NCBI GenBank assembly: GCA_025617375.2
Contig: JAMYGW020000010.1
Location: 1,488,001-1,552,000 of the forward strand
From: Acarospora socialis
Taxonomy: Eukaryota; Ascomycota; Lecanoromycetes; Acarosporales; Acarosporaceae
Length of the DNA: 64,000 nucleotides
Reading direction: 5' to 3'
Positions 1-12,456 of this stretch are shown here, piece by piece. The position numbers and the translations under genes were made by a program. The first letter of the stretch is position 1, and the number at the start of each line of letters is the position of its first letter. The notes under the pieces are model-generated. The model worked only from the letters and a program-made list of their open reading frames with translations. It had not been told where the DNA came from and searched no databases.

Positions 1-3000
1 ACTATGACAATGCAAGTAAAACTGAAATTGCACAGAGCTTGAACTCAATACAACTGAGTAAAAAGAACTTGAAATTACTGATGTAATCTTTTGTTTCAGT
101 TACAGATCTTTTATCTTGTCACAATTACAATAAGAAAAATTATCTGTCTCAATAGCAAGCTGCAATAACTGACTCAGAGAATTGATTCATTGAGTTTTCA
201 CAGTCTGAAAAATTTCTTCAACTTTCTCACTTCAAGACTTCTTATTTCATAACAACATTATCTGTGATGATTTCTAGTTGATGAGTGTGAACAACAAGTA
301 TAGTCAAGTGAGTGACACTTCATATTGCTCATCTAACATTCTTCAAGTCAATTGATGAGTTTGACTTTAATCAGTTTGATCACTTTCATTCAGTCATGTC
401 ACATATAACTTTAATGTCAGTCTTTTATTCTTCAACAGTGAAACACATTTTGTTGTAAAATCATTTTCTGACAACATACAAATTTCATATCTGTGTCTGA
501 AAAGCAAAGCTTAAGTGAGTTAGACTATCATGATGCTTGAGTTTTGAATTGAATCATCATCATATGCATTTCTCACTGCTGCACAAATATTCACATGATG
601 TTATCAGCTGTCAGTTAAGAAATGAAGAAAAAGATAATGCTGAATATCTTTGCTGAAGAAACTGTGATTCTATATGATGATAGTTCAGTTTTAAGTAATT
701 CTGTTAATAGTTCAAGAATATGTCAGAATACTAGTTCTGACAGACAACAGAACTCAGAGTTATTGTGAGAACAGAGTTACTTTCAATTGCTTGACACTGA
801 CTGTCAGATTGATAAGTCTTGAAAAAGAACATTCTGTTGTTGTGAGATTCTTATAATGTTCACTGAGAAGTTACAGTGTTGTCATCATAATTCATGCTTA
901 CTTCTCAAAGCTTGCAATAATCTCATTCATCACACTGTTGTGAACTAATCAGAATCTTGTATTTGAGAAACATTGTCAAGTGTCAACTGAATTGTGTCAC
1001 TGCTTTCACAAGAATGTGTACTTGCTTGTTCAATGAAGTAACTCAACTATCAGTAAATCAACAACATCAACTAGTAACTCACTCTACAACAAAGCTGTGC
1101 CTATTAAAAAAGAAGACTTTGACAGAGAAAGAACTTGATGAGAATAAGAGAGTATATAGATTTATGAATGAAAAGACTGCTTAGACTTGTTTCATAAGTT
1201 TATTTTAGTGCTCAATAGTGAACATCTAGTCATTTCTTTTGATTGATTTGAGAAACTTGATTATCTTTTTTCACACAACATTTAAAAGAGTGTCAATGCA
1301 GCAACAAGAGACAATGCAGCAAACAGAATGATCATCAGTCATCAATAGTAAAAAGTTGAGCAGATTTCACAAACAAAAGTCAGTGTATCAGAAAGTTCAT
1401 ACAATGATTATTTCAAAGTTGAGCTTCAAGAACATGCTCATAATTGTTAAGATCAATATTCAAAGACATATTGAAGATCATATCAACAAGAGATCATGTT
1501 CATCTCAGCATTCTCACATCAATCACTGTGTTTTTTCTTTTCTTCACTACACAAAGACACTGCAACACTCTTTTGAAGACAACAAAGATTCATCTTGAAG
1601 ACATGACATCTTGCTGAATCAACATTGTCATATTGCTCTTTGCAGAACTCTGAAGAGTTAGTGACTAATGTTGAGACATAATATTCTTGATTCTTGCTCA
1701 TCTCATAACACTGAGCAGCTTTCATTCAAAAGTTCTTCTGATGGTTCTTTCTTCATGATCTTGCTATATCATCTTTTTGAATTAATCACTTGTTGAGATT
1801 TCTGATTTCTTCAATCATCAGCAAGTGTTGCTGATTGCAGAGTATACTTGCATTGATATTCAGACAGAAGATTGTGATTGAACATGTTGTGAAAGATTAA
1901 GACTTGACTTTCACAAGCAGTTGCAGTTCTATCAAAGATTTTCTGACCACTCTTGTAACTAATGTACATGAGTGTATGATTACACAAATCTGAACTCTAA
2001 AGCAGAGTGAATAAGAATCTTTGAATATCAGAGACTTCTTCTGCACTGACTCATCAATGTAAGCAGTCAATAGATACACTATCAAGAATTGTCTTGCTAT
2101 CATTAACTATTCTTCAGAACACTCAATCTTGAGTATATTGTTGTCTGACATTTGTATTTGCTGCATTCACCAGATCTTGAGTAAGTCACACAATGTGACA
2201 GCTGCTCTCATCTGCTTGCATCACCAGTCAACTTTCTTGTATAATTCACTGAAAGAGCTGACTGCAGAGGTGACAGTCTCTGTGTGAGAAGCTTGAGTGA
2301 CATGTGATTTTGATGAAACATTTGTAAAGTCAGTCAAGGCTTTTGCAGAGCAATTTCAAGGAGAGTCATGCTGAAATAGTGCTTGTTGAATATATTGCTC
2401 AGGCAATGCTGTCTTCTTTGGGGTAGATGTTCATGAAGCATTTCAAATTGAACTTCTTTTTGGTTGTAACAACTCTCTTGTGATTGTGAGATTGACTTTC
2501 AAAAGTTATGAGCTCAGAGATCATGCTGAGAGAGATATTAGATCAGAGTCTCTGAGTTGGTAAGATCTTCACAACTAAAGGTTCTGGGTTGTTGATTGCA
2601 TCTAGTGACTCTGTAAGCATGGGTCTCATGTTAAGCAATATGATGATGAAGTTTCAATCTTCTTTTGTGATATCAAAGTCAAATGATCTGCCTCATCTTT
2701 ATCTTCATTCACTTATTGTATACACCCTGCAATTGTGATGCCAACCCTGATACTTCATAATCTTAACTAGCAGCAACAACTAGCAATACCATCTAATTTT
2801 ACATAATAATCAAAGAGACTGCTGCTATCCCTGATGCCCATAGACATTGTTTGATCATTGTCTTGTTCATTCACAGTTCTTTCATCTGTGTTGTCACTGT
2901 CTCACAGTCTTGTCATCTACAAACAGTCTGTCCCCCTTCATCACCATCACTTCACAGTCTTTCTATTCTCTGATAGCCTGCTCTTCTTCATTGTTGCTGT

Positions 3001-3580
3001 TTCTCATATCTTCAGATGTTCTTGTTGTCAGAATGTTATTTGAGTTCATTGAGAAGGCTCAAATCATTGTCTGCACTTGAATAGTTGAACAGAGTCAGTC
3101 ATACATTGTGTCAAAGGCCCATATGTGTTGCTGAATGGTTGTCTGTAAGAACAAGTTCTGTTAGTTTTGAATTTGCATCAGAAACAATGCTGAATCTATC
3201 ATTTTTGTTCTTAATGAGCATACCTGTTTCTTCTTTACCCACCACTCTTTTCAGACAGTCAATTCCACCCAGTATCTGGCCTCCCAGCATGTCTCAGACA
3301 TCCTTGACAACTGAAAGATAACTCTTTGTCAAATTGAGTCAATTGATGACCTCAGAACCAGTAACTGAGTGCTCTACATGCAGGCATGGTGAACAAGGAA
3401 GAGGATCTGTTTGCAGGTCAAGAAAGACAAGAAGAATGTGTTCTGTAGACTACCTGCTTTGTTGTTGGTCATGACACAAGGGGTGAAGAAGGAAAATTTT
3501 GAAGTTCTGGTGCAGATTGATACACCAGACAGTTGATTTTGTTGGCTATGTTGCTTGGGATATGGTACACTTATCTTAGT
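1..3580. repeat. CpG-free, AT-rich mutated relic tract
   Basis: No CG dinucleotide occurs from position 1 to 3580; the first lies at 3581-3582. In 1-2160 I also find only three CC or GG dinucleotides (near 1100, 1743 and 1946), while CA, TG, CT and GC stay common. From about 2160 onward CC and GG return but CG remains absent. Every frame is short and interrupted and none resembles a known protein. This looks like repeat DNA saturated by a cytosine-directed mutation process related to RIP or methylcytosine decay. Classical RIP would deplete CA and TG, which is not what I see. The element family is not recognisable. Confidence 0.85.
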
Positions 3581-3597
3581 CGGCACAGCCAACTAAG
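3575..3597. repeat. Imperfect 10-bp palindrome at the edge of the CpG-free tract
   Basis: Two 10-nt arms, CTTAGTCGGC and GCCAACTAAG, pair with one mismatch around a 3-nt loop. The first CG of the window lies inside the left arm. It could be an element terminus or a chance hairpin. Confidence 0.4.
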
Positions 3598-4457
3598 CAT
3601 ACCGTATTCTGCATGTGATCAGCACCATCTTGAGCTGGTACATGCAGGTGAGGTGTTTCTGTCCAAAAGTGGTGAGCTGAAGTTGCTCTTGAGTGTGTGA
3701 GAATGTCTGCATTGTTGACTATAAGACCTTATGTAGAACATGTGTTAGAAAGAGAAGGTTAGCCGAGCCGTCAGCGTCCTGCCTAAGCGAATCTAAGTAC
3801 AGAATGGTTTCACAGTATTCCCCACTGTGTTTCAAATCAACGCAAAGGGTCCGAGACCTTCAAGGCTCAAGGGCAGCAAAGAAAATGCAGTATGCTTTAG
3901 CAATAGAACCTGTAGCGACCCAACCATAAGCAATTTCTTTCAATAATGGTAGCTCTCTGCTCCAACTGACATTTGATTAATATCACATAAGCAGAGGCTG
4001 ATTGTGTCCTGAGATATCTGTGCGCGTAAGAAAAGCTTGAATTACTTTTCTCTAAGGTAATTGCTCGACGTTCGGTGCATAAATGGGTGGCTATTGGCCG
4101 GGATGCTCAACATCTTCATCGGGGGTGCTCGATACCTTCATCATCACCATCATATTCAGCGGCATCAGGGTTTTGTCTGTCCTCCAAGGTGACCATCACT
4201 CGTCTCAAAGCGGTATGCAACTGCAGGCACGACTCTTCCGGATCTTTCTTCAGATCCAAGCGTGGATCGGCGTGCATGGATATCACGTCGTCCCCGTTCT
4301 TTGATGGCAGCTGGCGTAGCACTCGCTAGCTCTCTGCCTAAAGCCCGCCTTTTCCCAAAAGGTTTCTCGTGCTGCTCTTGCTCTCCGATATGTGGGCAGG
4401 TTGTTCATAACCTTCTCTGCTACCGATCCTGGGACTATATGGCCGCATTAATGTCCG
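3598..4457. other. Transition zone with no convincing gene; one short unassigned open stretch
   Basis: CG dinucleotides return here, so the DNA is outside the mutated tract. On the minus strand 4116-4322 is open for 68 codons. It is acidic at its end and has an AG just upstream that could be a splice acceptor, so it might be the last exon of a lost gene. I do not recognise it and find no partner exon. Nothing else stands out. Confidence 0.4.
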
Positions 4458-6460
4458 TCATCGATCAGGGTCAATCTGTTTATGCCGAACGTGAACAGGG
4501 AAAGGGACAATGAAAACGTGCAAGGTTGCGATTTGGTGGTGGTGATCTGGTGTTGGGGAACAAGAAAGGAAGGGAGAGAAGACAGGAAGGAAGGATAGAC
4601 GCACGATTTTTCCGCCCTTATACTCCTTCCCGAGCAGATGTTTGACGGTATCGATGCTGAGCAAACCGCGCAACCAGTCCCATTCGTCACGATGCCGGAC
4701 CCAGAAGCCGACGTTGGCGTTGCTGCCCTTATCGCCGCTGCGAGCGTGCACGATCCAGCCGAGGGGTGCGTGGACGGTGGGGCCGAAGGATGAAGGATCG
4801 GTGGGGTTGGGAGTGCTGGGTTGTGAAGGTTGTTGGGTGGGATAGAGGCGCGTGCCGGTTTCTGAGGGAGGAGGAATGAGGATGGGAGCGCCGGTGGGTG
4901 CGTGGAGAGTGTGTTGGATGTGGGATTGCGGGAGGAGGGTTACGAAATATCTGTCGCAGGTCAAGGACGAGTTAACATACAGAATAGGTTTGATTGGTCG
5001 AGGTTGGAACAGGTGCTTGGTGGAGGAGTTATTGGGAAGATATACTCAAAGACAGGTTTCGGCAACGCCTGCCTGAAATCCAGATGAAAAGTTGCGCCCG
5101 GATAACCTTGCATAATGAGATCCGCAATGGGCCGAAAGAACTTCAGAGGCGAGAGATCTTCCTCCGTTGGCGCCTGCGCGAAGATTCGGAAATCCACCGT
5201 CGCGGAGTTCTGATCGATCGGGTCGTCCGGACACGAGCCGTTGAGCGTGAATGCGAATACAGTAAACCGATGGGAACATTGTTTCAACGCGCGCCGGACT
5301 TGCGCTTCAAGCATGCGCGCTTTCGCCGCAATACCCAACCCCACGAGGAACCAGTGCATTTCGGCCTGGTAGCCTCCTTTGGCGGTAATGCCGACTTTGG
5401 TTGTGGGTGGTGGCGGGGCGGACTTCACACCATGCAGAGCGACGCGGTCAGTAGACAGCTGCTCGAACCAGATCGAGTCCAGGACGGCGGTGACGTCGGA
5501 GTTGAAGTACCAGGGTCCTTGTATCTCGTAAAGGAGTTGCGAGCTGCAGGTCCCGACGGAGACTTCGCCTCCGCTGCCCTTTTGTTTGGCGATGATCACC
5601 TGACCGTTCGAGGATATTTCAGCGATGGGGTAGCCGATGTTGTCCCAGCCTTTGTCTTCGAGCGTCTTGAAGCCAGTGTAGTTGCCGCCGCAGACATAAT
5701 TGGAGCACTCGATCAAGTGTCCAGCCACGAAGGCGTTCGCGAGTTGGTCGAGGTCGGAGCGCGTCCAGCCATGCCACCAGTATGCGGCGCCGATAACTGG
5801 AGAAGCGTCTGAGACTCGCCCGCAGAGGACGATATCAGCCCCTTTGTCGAACGCGGCGGCGATACCGAGCCCGCCGAGATAGCATTGGGCGTAGATGGGT
5901 TCGAATTTCCAGTCATCCAGGACCTCCCCGGTGCAAATGTTCTCGAACTTTGATTCCTCTGATTTCCGAGCTTTGTTGACGGCGTCCAGAACCTCGTCAC
6001 CCTCGATCCATGCCACCTTCAGTTCGAGCCCCTTGTCCGATATCATCTTCTTCACAATGCCAAATAGCATCTTAGTGTCCGAGCCTCCAGCGTTCACAGC
6101 TATCCTAATCCCGTACTTGGCGATATTCAACAGCGCCGGTTCTAGCGCCTCCAGAAACGTAGGCTCGTAGGCAACGCCGGCGGTCGGGCTGAGGAAGTTG
6201 GGATCATTGGCATGATCTTGGCTAGCAGCACGGTCTGTCTTGCGTCCAGCAGCGACGGTCATGTTGGCTTCAGACATCCAATCCCCGATGATGACATCCA
6301 CTGGGTCATTCCGGTAGTTTTGTGCAAGCTCGCGGAAGGCATCGCGGCGATCTGACACTGCGCCGGAGGCACCTAGAAAATCGTCAGTTACTCGATAGGC
6401 CTGAGGGTGGACGTCCACCATACCAGCGATACGGATTGGTCTATCTTTCCTAAGGGACAT
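4458..6460 (-). CDS. AtuA-type (acyclic terpene utilisation family) protein, 3' end apparently lost
   Basis: The protein matches the fungal AtuA/DUF1446 family, which in bacteria belongs to the acyclic terpene (citronellol, geraniol) degradation locus; its role in fungi is not established. Seen: start at 6460, a 51-nt intron (6373-6423) after which the family N-terminus reads RIAGASGAVSDRRDAF, the hallmark DVIIGDWMSEANMT, then a 95-nt intron (4951-5045) leading into the smaller C-terminal domain with HARSGDKGSNANVGFWVRHR. About 575 residues result if a donor at 4604 joins an acceptor at 4476 and ends at 4458. The last 40 or so residues expected of the family (the block with HDHLDRG) are absent in all frames down to the CpG-free tract. 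Start choice: a Met ten codons upstream (6490) is in frame but lies before the family's usual beginning. Confidence 0.8.
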
Positions 6461-8034
6461 TGTACCTATAATTGCATAGATCCCGGACATCAGAGGTCCC
6501 TTTGTAAAAACGACTCATCAAAGAGGCAGATCTCCTCATGGCGATATCTTAGCTATTATTGAGCTTGAACCGAGGCATCGTTATGACTAACGTCAGGTCA
6601 TCGCCCGCCTAGCTCTTAAGCTACCCCACTACCCCACGTCTTCTAATTAGCCCTAACACTACCCTTTTACTGTAAAGAGAGCGATCTTCAGATATCAACC
6701 TTTCATATTGCGTACAAGAGATCAATTTCGAGTAATCCCCTTGTTCTCAGAGGGTACCTATCGTGAAGCTGCCTCATGAGTCTATGCGGTAAGCACCCGG
6801 TAACACCAGCAACAGTACCAACAGAGCTCCGAACACGACTTCAATAGTCAGTAGACCCACTGTGCCGTCATTCGAGAAAGCCCAACTCCTAACACCGTTG
6901 ACCTTTGAACCGCCACTACGGTCCCGTGTAGCGACTCTGAGACCAGTCAGTCCGTCAAGGCTGTCTGCATTCCACTGAGCCTGATACTTCCACAGTTGAT
7001 TCCTCTCCATCCACTTTGAAGCCCAATGCTATATGGTCTCACGATCCTTAGAGCACTTCATTTCGTTACTTCCTCTGCTTGAAGCGTCAGCTGAAGATGA
7101 CCCGAACGCCAGTAAAGGATCTCCGTAGCCGCAGGGGATCTGCACCTGCCGCAGAGATGAGAAACACGACAGAATGATACGGGTGTTCCCACCTCACTTT
7201 GAACGTATTCAATCGAATGATAGCGCTTGCACCGTCGACACACACCTCCCATCTTTCCCGACATTGGCCGAAAGTCCTGCTGATCCCAATCGATGACTAT
7301 TCCCTTGTAAAAAAACCCCTTGTTCCTCCATAGTAATTCGAATAAACAGAACATGATCGTCACTCTGACATTCTGATAAACACGGCTGACAATCTCCATG
7401 CCTTGTCCTGTGACATATATGTATGTAGTGTATAGAGTCGAGGACCGCAAACGTCATTGCAGGGAGACATTTCGGCGATTCATTGACATGCTTGCTTACT
7501 AGGGGTGCCGACGCAGTGAAGAGGACATGTTGGAACAATAGTGCCGAGCCGTGGACGTCGTCCGGAATGTTCCCACAGAAGTCTTTATCTCATCCAGAGC
7601 CAGGACGAGGAGGATCGGTAAAGCCTACCTAGTAGTCGGTGCATCTTCAACCGCGACCGGGCTAGGAGCCAATACAAGCCATAAGCCGCATTTGTTGAAT
7701 CCGCGCGATAGGCATATAGCTTTCGCCTCTAGGATCAAGCATGTTGTTCTCATATTGGCAGACGAATCTAACTGAAGGTGGTCAATCAGACTCAAGCTGG
7801 TGCCCTTTCTGCTACGTATATAAGCTAGCGTGCTTAAGATGATGTAGATTCTTATCATTGCCAACGCCGCCCTTATCACCACTAATCCACTTCAAACCCA
7901 AAAGAGTGTGAGCCATGATAGATGAACCGAGTAAGGTCACCATTAACAAGTTGAGAGACACTTCCTGAAGTTCCATGAACGTGCTAACAGGGTTACCTCC
8001 ATCGCATGTGCAACCGATGACAGATTCATATCCA
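6461..8034. other. Gene-poor stretch with possible decayed coding fragments
   Basis: On the minus strand, 6774-7010 encodes a segment ending in a long hydrophobic run like the C-terminal anchor of a surface protein, and 7058-7450 is an open frame with several CxxC pairs. Neither is recognised, and no splice chain joins them convincingly. They may be the tail of a broken secreted or membrane protein. Confidence 0.3.
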
Positions 8035-9640
8035 CTATTCGCAAAGAAACACTGTAAGTAACGATGCCATAATAACCAAAACAATCAAAGATTGCCCAGG
8101 TCGACCATCTGCGCCACCGGCATACACTGATCCAGAGACCGCTCCGCTCGCCGTCGGCCCTACAGTACTACCTAGCCCGCTCAAGATGGTAGGCCCAAGG
8201 TCGGGACTCGTTGTTGTTGGCTTTGCCATGTTTTGCGTACTGGTGCCCGACAACGAGCTACGACGTCCCCTGTGCTAAGGAGATTCGAGTACCAGAAATG
8301 GTTATGGCAGAGCTAGGGCTCAATGTCTGGCCACCAATGAGATACTCCGACGCCGAGTCTACACTAAAGGGGACCCCACCTGTGGTCAAGGGAGGCGGAC
8401 TCATTGATGGGCACACAGAACTCCTGGGCTGGGAGCCACTGATCAGCGACGAAGCGGACGGGGCCAGGGAGAAGAGAGTCCCAGAAACAACAACGGGAAC
8501 ACCTCCCGGGCCGAGAGGTTGAGAGCCAACGGTGCATTGCGAGGCCGGTTTTGCAGTTTGGCTAAACCACCAATCGTGATAGGAGCCAAGGAAGGTGATA
8601 GAGCAAAGTTTGATGGTGCTAAACTAGCTACCCAGCGCAGCTGGCAGTGCGCTCGATATTCGATGGACATTTGCCAAACCGGCCGTGCTGGTTCCAATAA
8701 GGAAAGATAGGAGAGTGCCAGACATTGTAATTGCTGATCCCCGTCGATAAGTGTAACACCTTGATATACATACTGGGCTGACGAATAGACCGTGATCGTT
8801 TGATTCCCAATTGTTATAGTCGGCATTGGGACTGGTCGTCGGCTTTGATTTTGATCTGAAGCCGCGGCACTGGATTTCGGCAAGGGTGACTAATACTGCC
8901 AAATGTCTTGAGTGGTAGGACCTGGAAAAAAAAACGCTAAATGGGTAGGTGGGGTGGTCTGTAAGGCTCGTTATACGATTGTAGGTCATTGGGCTAGACG
9001 GCAGGTTTGAGGAAGGACCTCAGTGACAGGCTTGATGGTTGGAAGTGTGGGTGTAGCCGAATCTGCCACTGGGGACCCAGTGGCAATGAATTTGACTCTG
9101 TAGTAGTTCGAAAAGCTAAGTCCCCAGCCGTAGGTAGTCACGGTTGTTGTCAACATTGAAACTGCAAGAAGAGTTTGAAGGACGCCCATTGGCAATCCAG
9201 TGCATCCTTCCGCTCCGAGGGGACGTGATGTTTCGCTGGGAATAATAACACTGTGGAATGGATAGTCGTTGAAGCGTGCGTCTGGTGTAAGGATCAGTAC
9301 ATAAAGGGGGCGTGGCAGTCGCGTTCTGACCACCATCACCTACACACTGAGCTGAGCCACCCTTCACCATGGTGGTTGAGCGCGACGTTAGGTAATCAGT
9401 AGATAGGTTATAGAAGAAGTTGGGTGTCCACTGACTCTGTTAGAAGGCAGAAAAGAAACATTTGAGTCTGAGCACCTACGATTGCACTGAATGGTCTATG
9501 ATGAGAATGTGTGTATCGCCACCCCAGGTCTTGAGATTGTTTGTGATCGTAAAAGAAGCCGACCTGTTTCTTTCTTGCTCAGTATTGACTGTGATGATTA
9601 CAGTTGCACCCACAAAGCTACTGATTATGATATCTCATTG
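8035..9640 (-). pseudogene. Broken copy of a secreted, GPI-like beta-repeat protein
   Basis: Read on the minus strand from about 9640, an N-terminal region contains NNLKTWGGDTHILIIDHS and, across an intron at about 9430-9481, QWTPNFFYNLSTDYLTSRS. Another intron (about 9290-9350) leads to GAEGCTGLPMGVLQTLLA. The repeat part follows, with units of the type TITIGNQTITVYSS, GTLFSLAPSAS and YLIGGQTLSPSSAITISGT, and then a hydrophobic C-terminus at 8035-8130 typical of a GPI signal. The repeat units match those of the intact gene at 12457-14184. The frame shifts near 8730, again near 8650 and near 8520, and a stop lies near 8260, so the gene is dead in this strain unless the sequence has errors. 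No clear signal-peptide exon was found upstream. Function of the family is unknown; a cell-surface role is inferred. Confidence 0.6.
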
Positions 9641-10343
9641 AAATAGGAGGGCGTCCGCAAACACTATACATCACCACGGCACGCTGTCGAAGAGGGTAAA
9701 AGTGGCAGGCTGGCAAGGCAACAATTTGACCAAGCTATTGCAGTGTACCCTTTGATATAGGTCGAAATGGAGCATGCTCAACTGAGTGAAGCGCAAGGTG
9801 CAAGCTTGACGTATTTGTAGAGGTAGTTTGTACCCTCAAGCAGCAGAGAAACAGCACGGATACGATATCCAGATAATATGGCACAAGCATAACTTCTTGT
9901 TTGGGCCCTCAACAAGAATAATTCAACGAATGACTGAACGTCGACAAACCATGAGAGTTAAACCTGCGCAACGAAGCAGACCTAGGTGCCAGGTCATGTT
10001 ATCATAACATTGACGCCGGTGGTTGTGAGGTGGTTACACCGTGGGCTGTACTGAGTTTCGGGTCGGTTACCATTGCACATAGGCCTGCAGGCACCCTGAA
10101 AGCGTTCTACCAGCCTTCTGATGAGGCTGGTCCACCCAGACCAAATACAGAGCGCAGTATTATTCTCTGTGATGGCTTGTACCACGCATGATTTGGGGTA
10201 TCTATTTTCGTACCAAGCAGTGACATGATAGACATGCATGTGTCCAGTAAGGCCGGTTGCCTTGGTTGCCTTGTAGCATCTCGAGACGAATCTTCTTGAG
10301 GCCATCCTCACGGAGTTTTACCTGGCATGCATTATATTGATCG

Positions 10344-12103
10344 ATGGGTAAGGGTTTGAGCGTGTATACTCCGTATGCCTCTGCCAATTGTGATTCCTCC
10401 CAGTCAGGGCTGGTAAGTCGCTTCCCCGGTTATAGTGCTTACTCAGCTCCTAAGACGTCTGGCAGGGATGGAAACGACGGTCCTTGGTCCTCGTTCACTC
10501 TGCGCATAGGCTCACCCTGGCAAGATGTTCACGTCTTCATCTCAACGACCAGTGCAGAGACGTGGGTGGTTCTTCCACAGGGCTGTATCAGCAGTGATCC
10601 CCCGGATTGTGCCACTACTAGAGGCGGCGTGTTCAACACGAACGCATCGAGTTCCTGGGTCAATGCCGGCCTCTTTCAGCTTGATGTGGAACATAATCTC
10701 AATTACACTGGCAATGGGAACTATGGGTTCGACACGGTCGGCCTCGGGTGGCAGGGCAGTAATGGCCCTAGCCTGGAGCATCAAGTATTGGTTGGCATAG
10801 CTACGAAGGACTTCTATCTTGGCCACTTTGGTGTCGCGGCAAAGGCAATCAACTTCACGGACTATAATGACCCACAACCAAGCTTCTTGTCGACGTTGTG
10901 GGAGAAAGATCTTATACCGAGCCTATCTTTTGCGTATACAGCCGGGGCACCTTATCGTAGGTCATCAGTCCTTCGTATCAGACTGGAAGTCAAGCTACTC
11001 ACTAATTTATAGAGCTCAAACGTGTGACCGGAAGCCTGACCTTGGGTGGCTATGATGCGTCAAGGTTCAGCTCGAATCATGTATCATTCAACTTCGCCGA
11101 TGATAATTCTCGTGATCTGGTCGTTGGCGTCCAGTCCATCACCATGACCAGTTCTGTGTCCAATTCGGCTGTCTCTCTTTTGAACGAGGGCATTCTCTCG
11201 TTCGTTGACTCTACCGTCCCGCACATCTGGCTTCCTCTCGCTGCCTGTCAAGCATTCGAGCGAGCTTTTGGACTTACCTACGATCACAGCACCGAGTTAT
11301 ATCTTGTTAATGACAGCTTACATGATACCCTAGTTAGACAAAACGCCAACGTGACCTTAAAGCTTGGAAACACCATCTCGAGCAAGCAAACCGTCGACAT
11401 TGTTCTACCATATGCTAGCTTCGATCTTACCGCAAGCTACCCAATTGTTCCGAATACCACGCGATACTTTCCAATACGTAGAGCAATCAACGAATCTCAA
11501 TACACACTCGGCAGGATATTTCTGCAGGAAGCGTGAGTTCATTCTCTACTACCTGAAGCCCCATGGCTGTCGGTTTTTCTGCCTCTGCAGTTACTCACAG
11601 TTACCAGTTACCTCACGGTCGACTATGGGCGTTCAAAATTCACCGTATCCCAATGCATTTTCAACGAGAACTCCAAACAGAACATCATCGCGATCCCTTC
11701 GGTTAATGGAACAGCAGACCACACCACATCAGACCCCCAGATCCCTCCACCCTCACATCATTCTCTCCCAGCTGGGACAATCGCAGGTATTGCCATAGCG
11801 GCCGTCGTTGCCACCTCCTTAATCCTTGTTCTTGCTTTCTTCGTAGTTCGCAAATCCCGCCACAGAGCTGCCGACAGCGTTGCTTCGCGAGACGAGCTGC
11901 CTGCAACCAACTATGATGCGGAAGAGATCGACGGGACAAGAATTTATCCCGCTGGGATGGTAGAGATGCCAGGGGACCAGCCAGGTCTGCATGAGCTGCC
12001 AGGGCACCGGACGAGTTGGCGCGAAATGGCAGCGGACCTAACAAGTCCGCGCGAGATGCCCGCAATCCAGACAAGTCCAGTGGAATTAGCGTGCGGAAGG
12101 TAG
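10344..12103 (+). CDS. Aspartic-protease-fold membrane protein, likely catalytically dead
   Basis: Three exons: 10344-10956, 11013-11532 and 11608-12103, with introns of 56 and 75 nt that splice into one frame (GAPYQLKRVTGSLTLGGYD; RIFLQEAYLTVDYGRSKF). The body matches the fungal pepsin-like (A1) fold: FTLRIGSPWQDV, SLTLGGYDASRF, LGRIFLQEAYLTVDY. Where a pepsin has DTGS the sequence reads STTSAETWV, so the first catalytic Asp is missing; the second site reads FVDSTVPHIWLP. After the fold comes a transmembrane helix (AGIAIAAVVATSLILVLAFF) and a cytoplasmic tail of about 75 residues with short imperfect repeats rich in Met-Pro and Thr-Ser. No signal peptide is visible at this start, so the true start may lie in an upstream exon or be lost. 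It sits between the broken and intact copies of the secreted repeat protein. Confidence 0.8.
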
Positions 12104-12456
12104 AGGAAGCAATATAGCTCGTATGCTGTGTAAAGTACAACGCTCAGCAGCAAATTAGATCTGTGTAAGATACAAGAATGGCGGCGGTAGGAAAGGGGGT
12201 AGCTTTTGGTAGGAAGATCGTTATAGGCTTCCAGAACACGAAAGGCCCTAAATGTAAGGCCTAGAGGACAGAGGAGGCAGCAGAGCTTTACCGACAATAA
12301 ATATAGCTAAGCCCACACAAGACTAGTAGCAGCAAATACAACCCTTCCAACACCTTGTCTGCACTGTTCACTATAGAGATGTCAGTCAGTTTCCGGGCAA
12401 CCCATAACCGGTACCCTTTAACTCTCCGCCTTAGGCCGGATCTCCATTGATTACAG

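Noticed and set aside
957-3592. Several frames of 60-85 codons in the CpG-free tract
   Set aside because: Many begin at non-ATG codons, none has a family motif, and the composition is set by the mutation bias.
4994-5812. Long plus-strand frame of 272 codons
   Set aside because: It is the complement of the AtuA coding exon, whose family motifs are clear on the minus strand.
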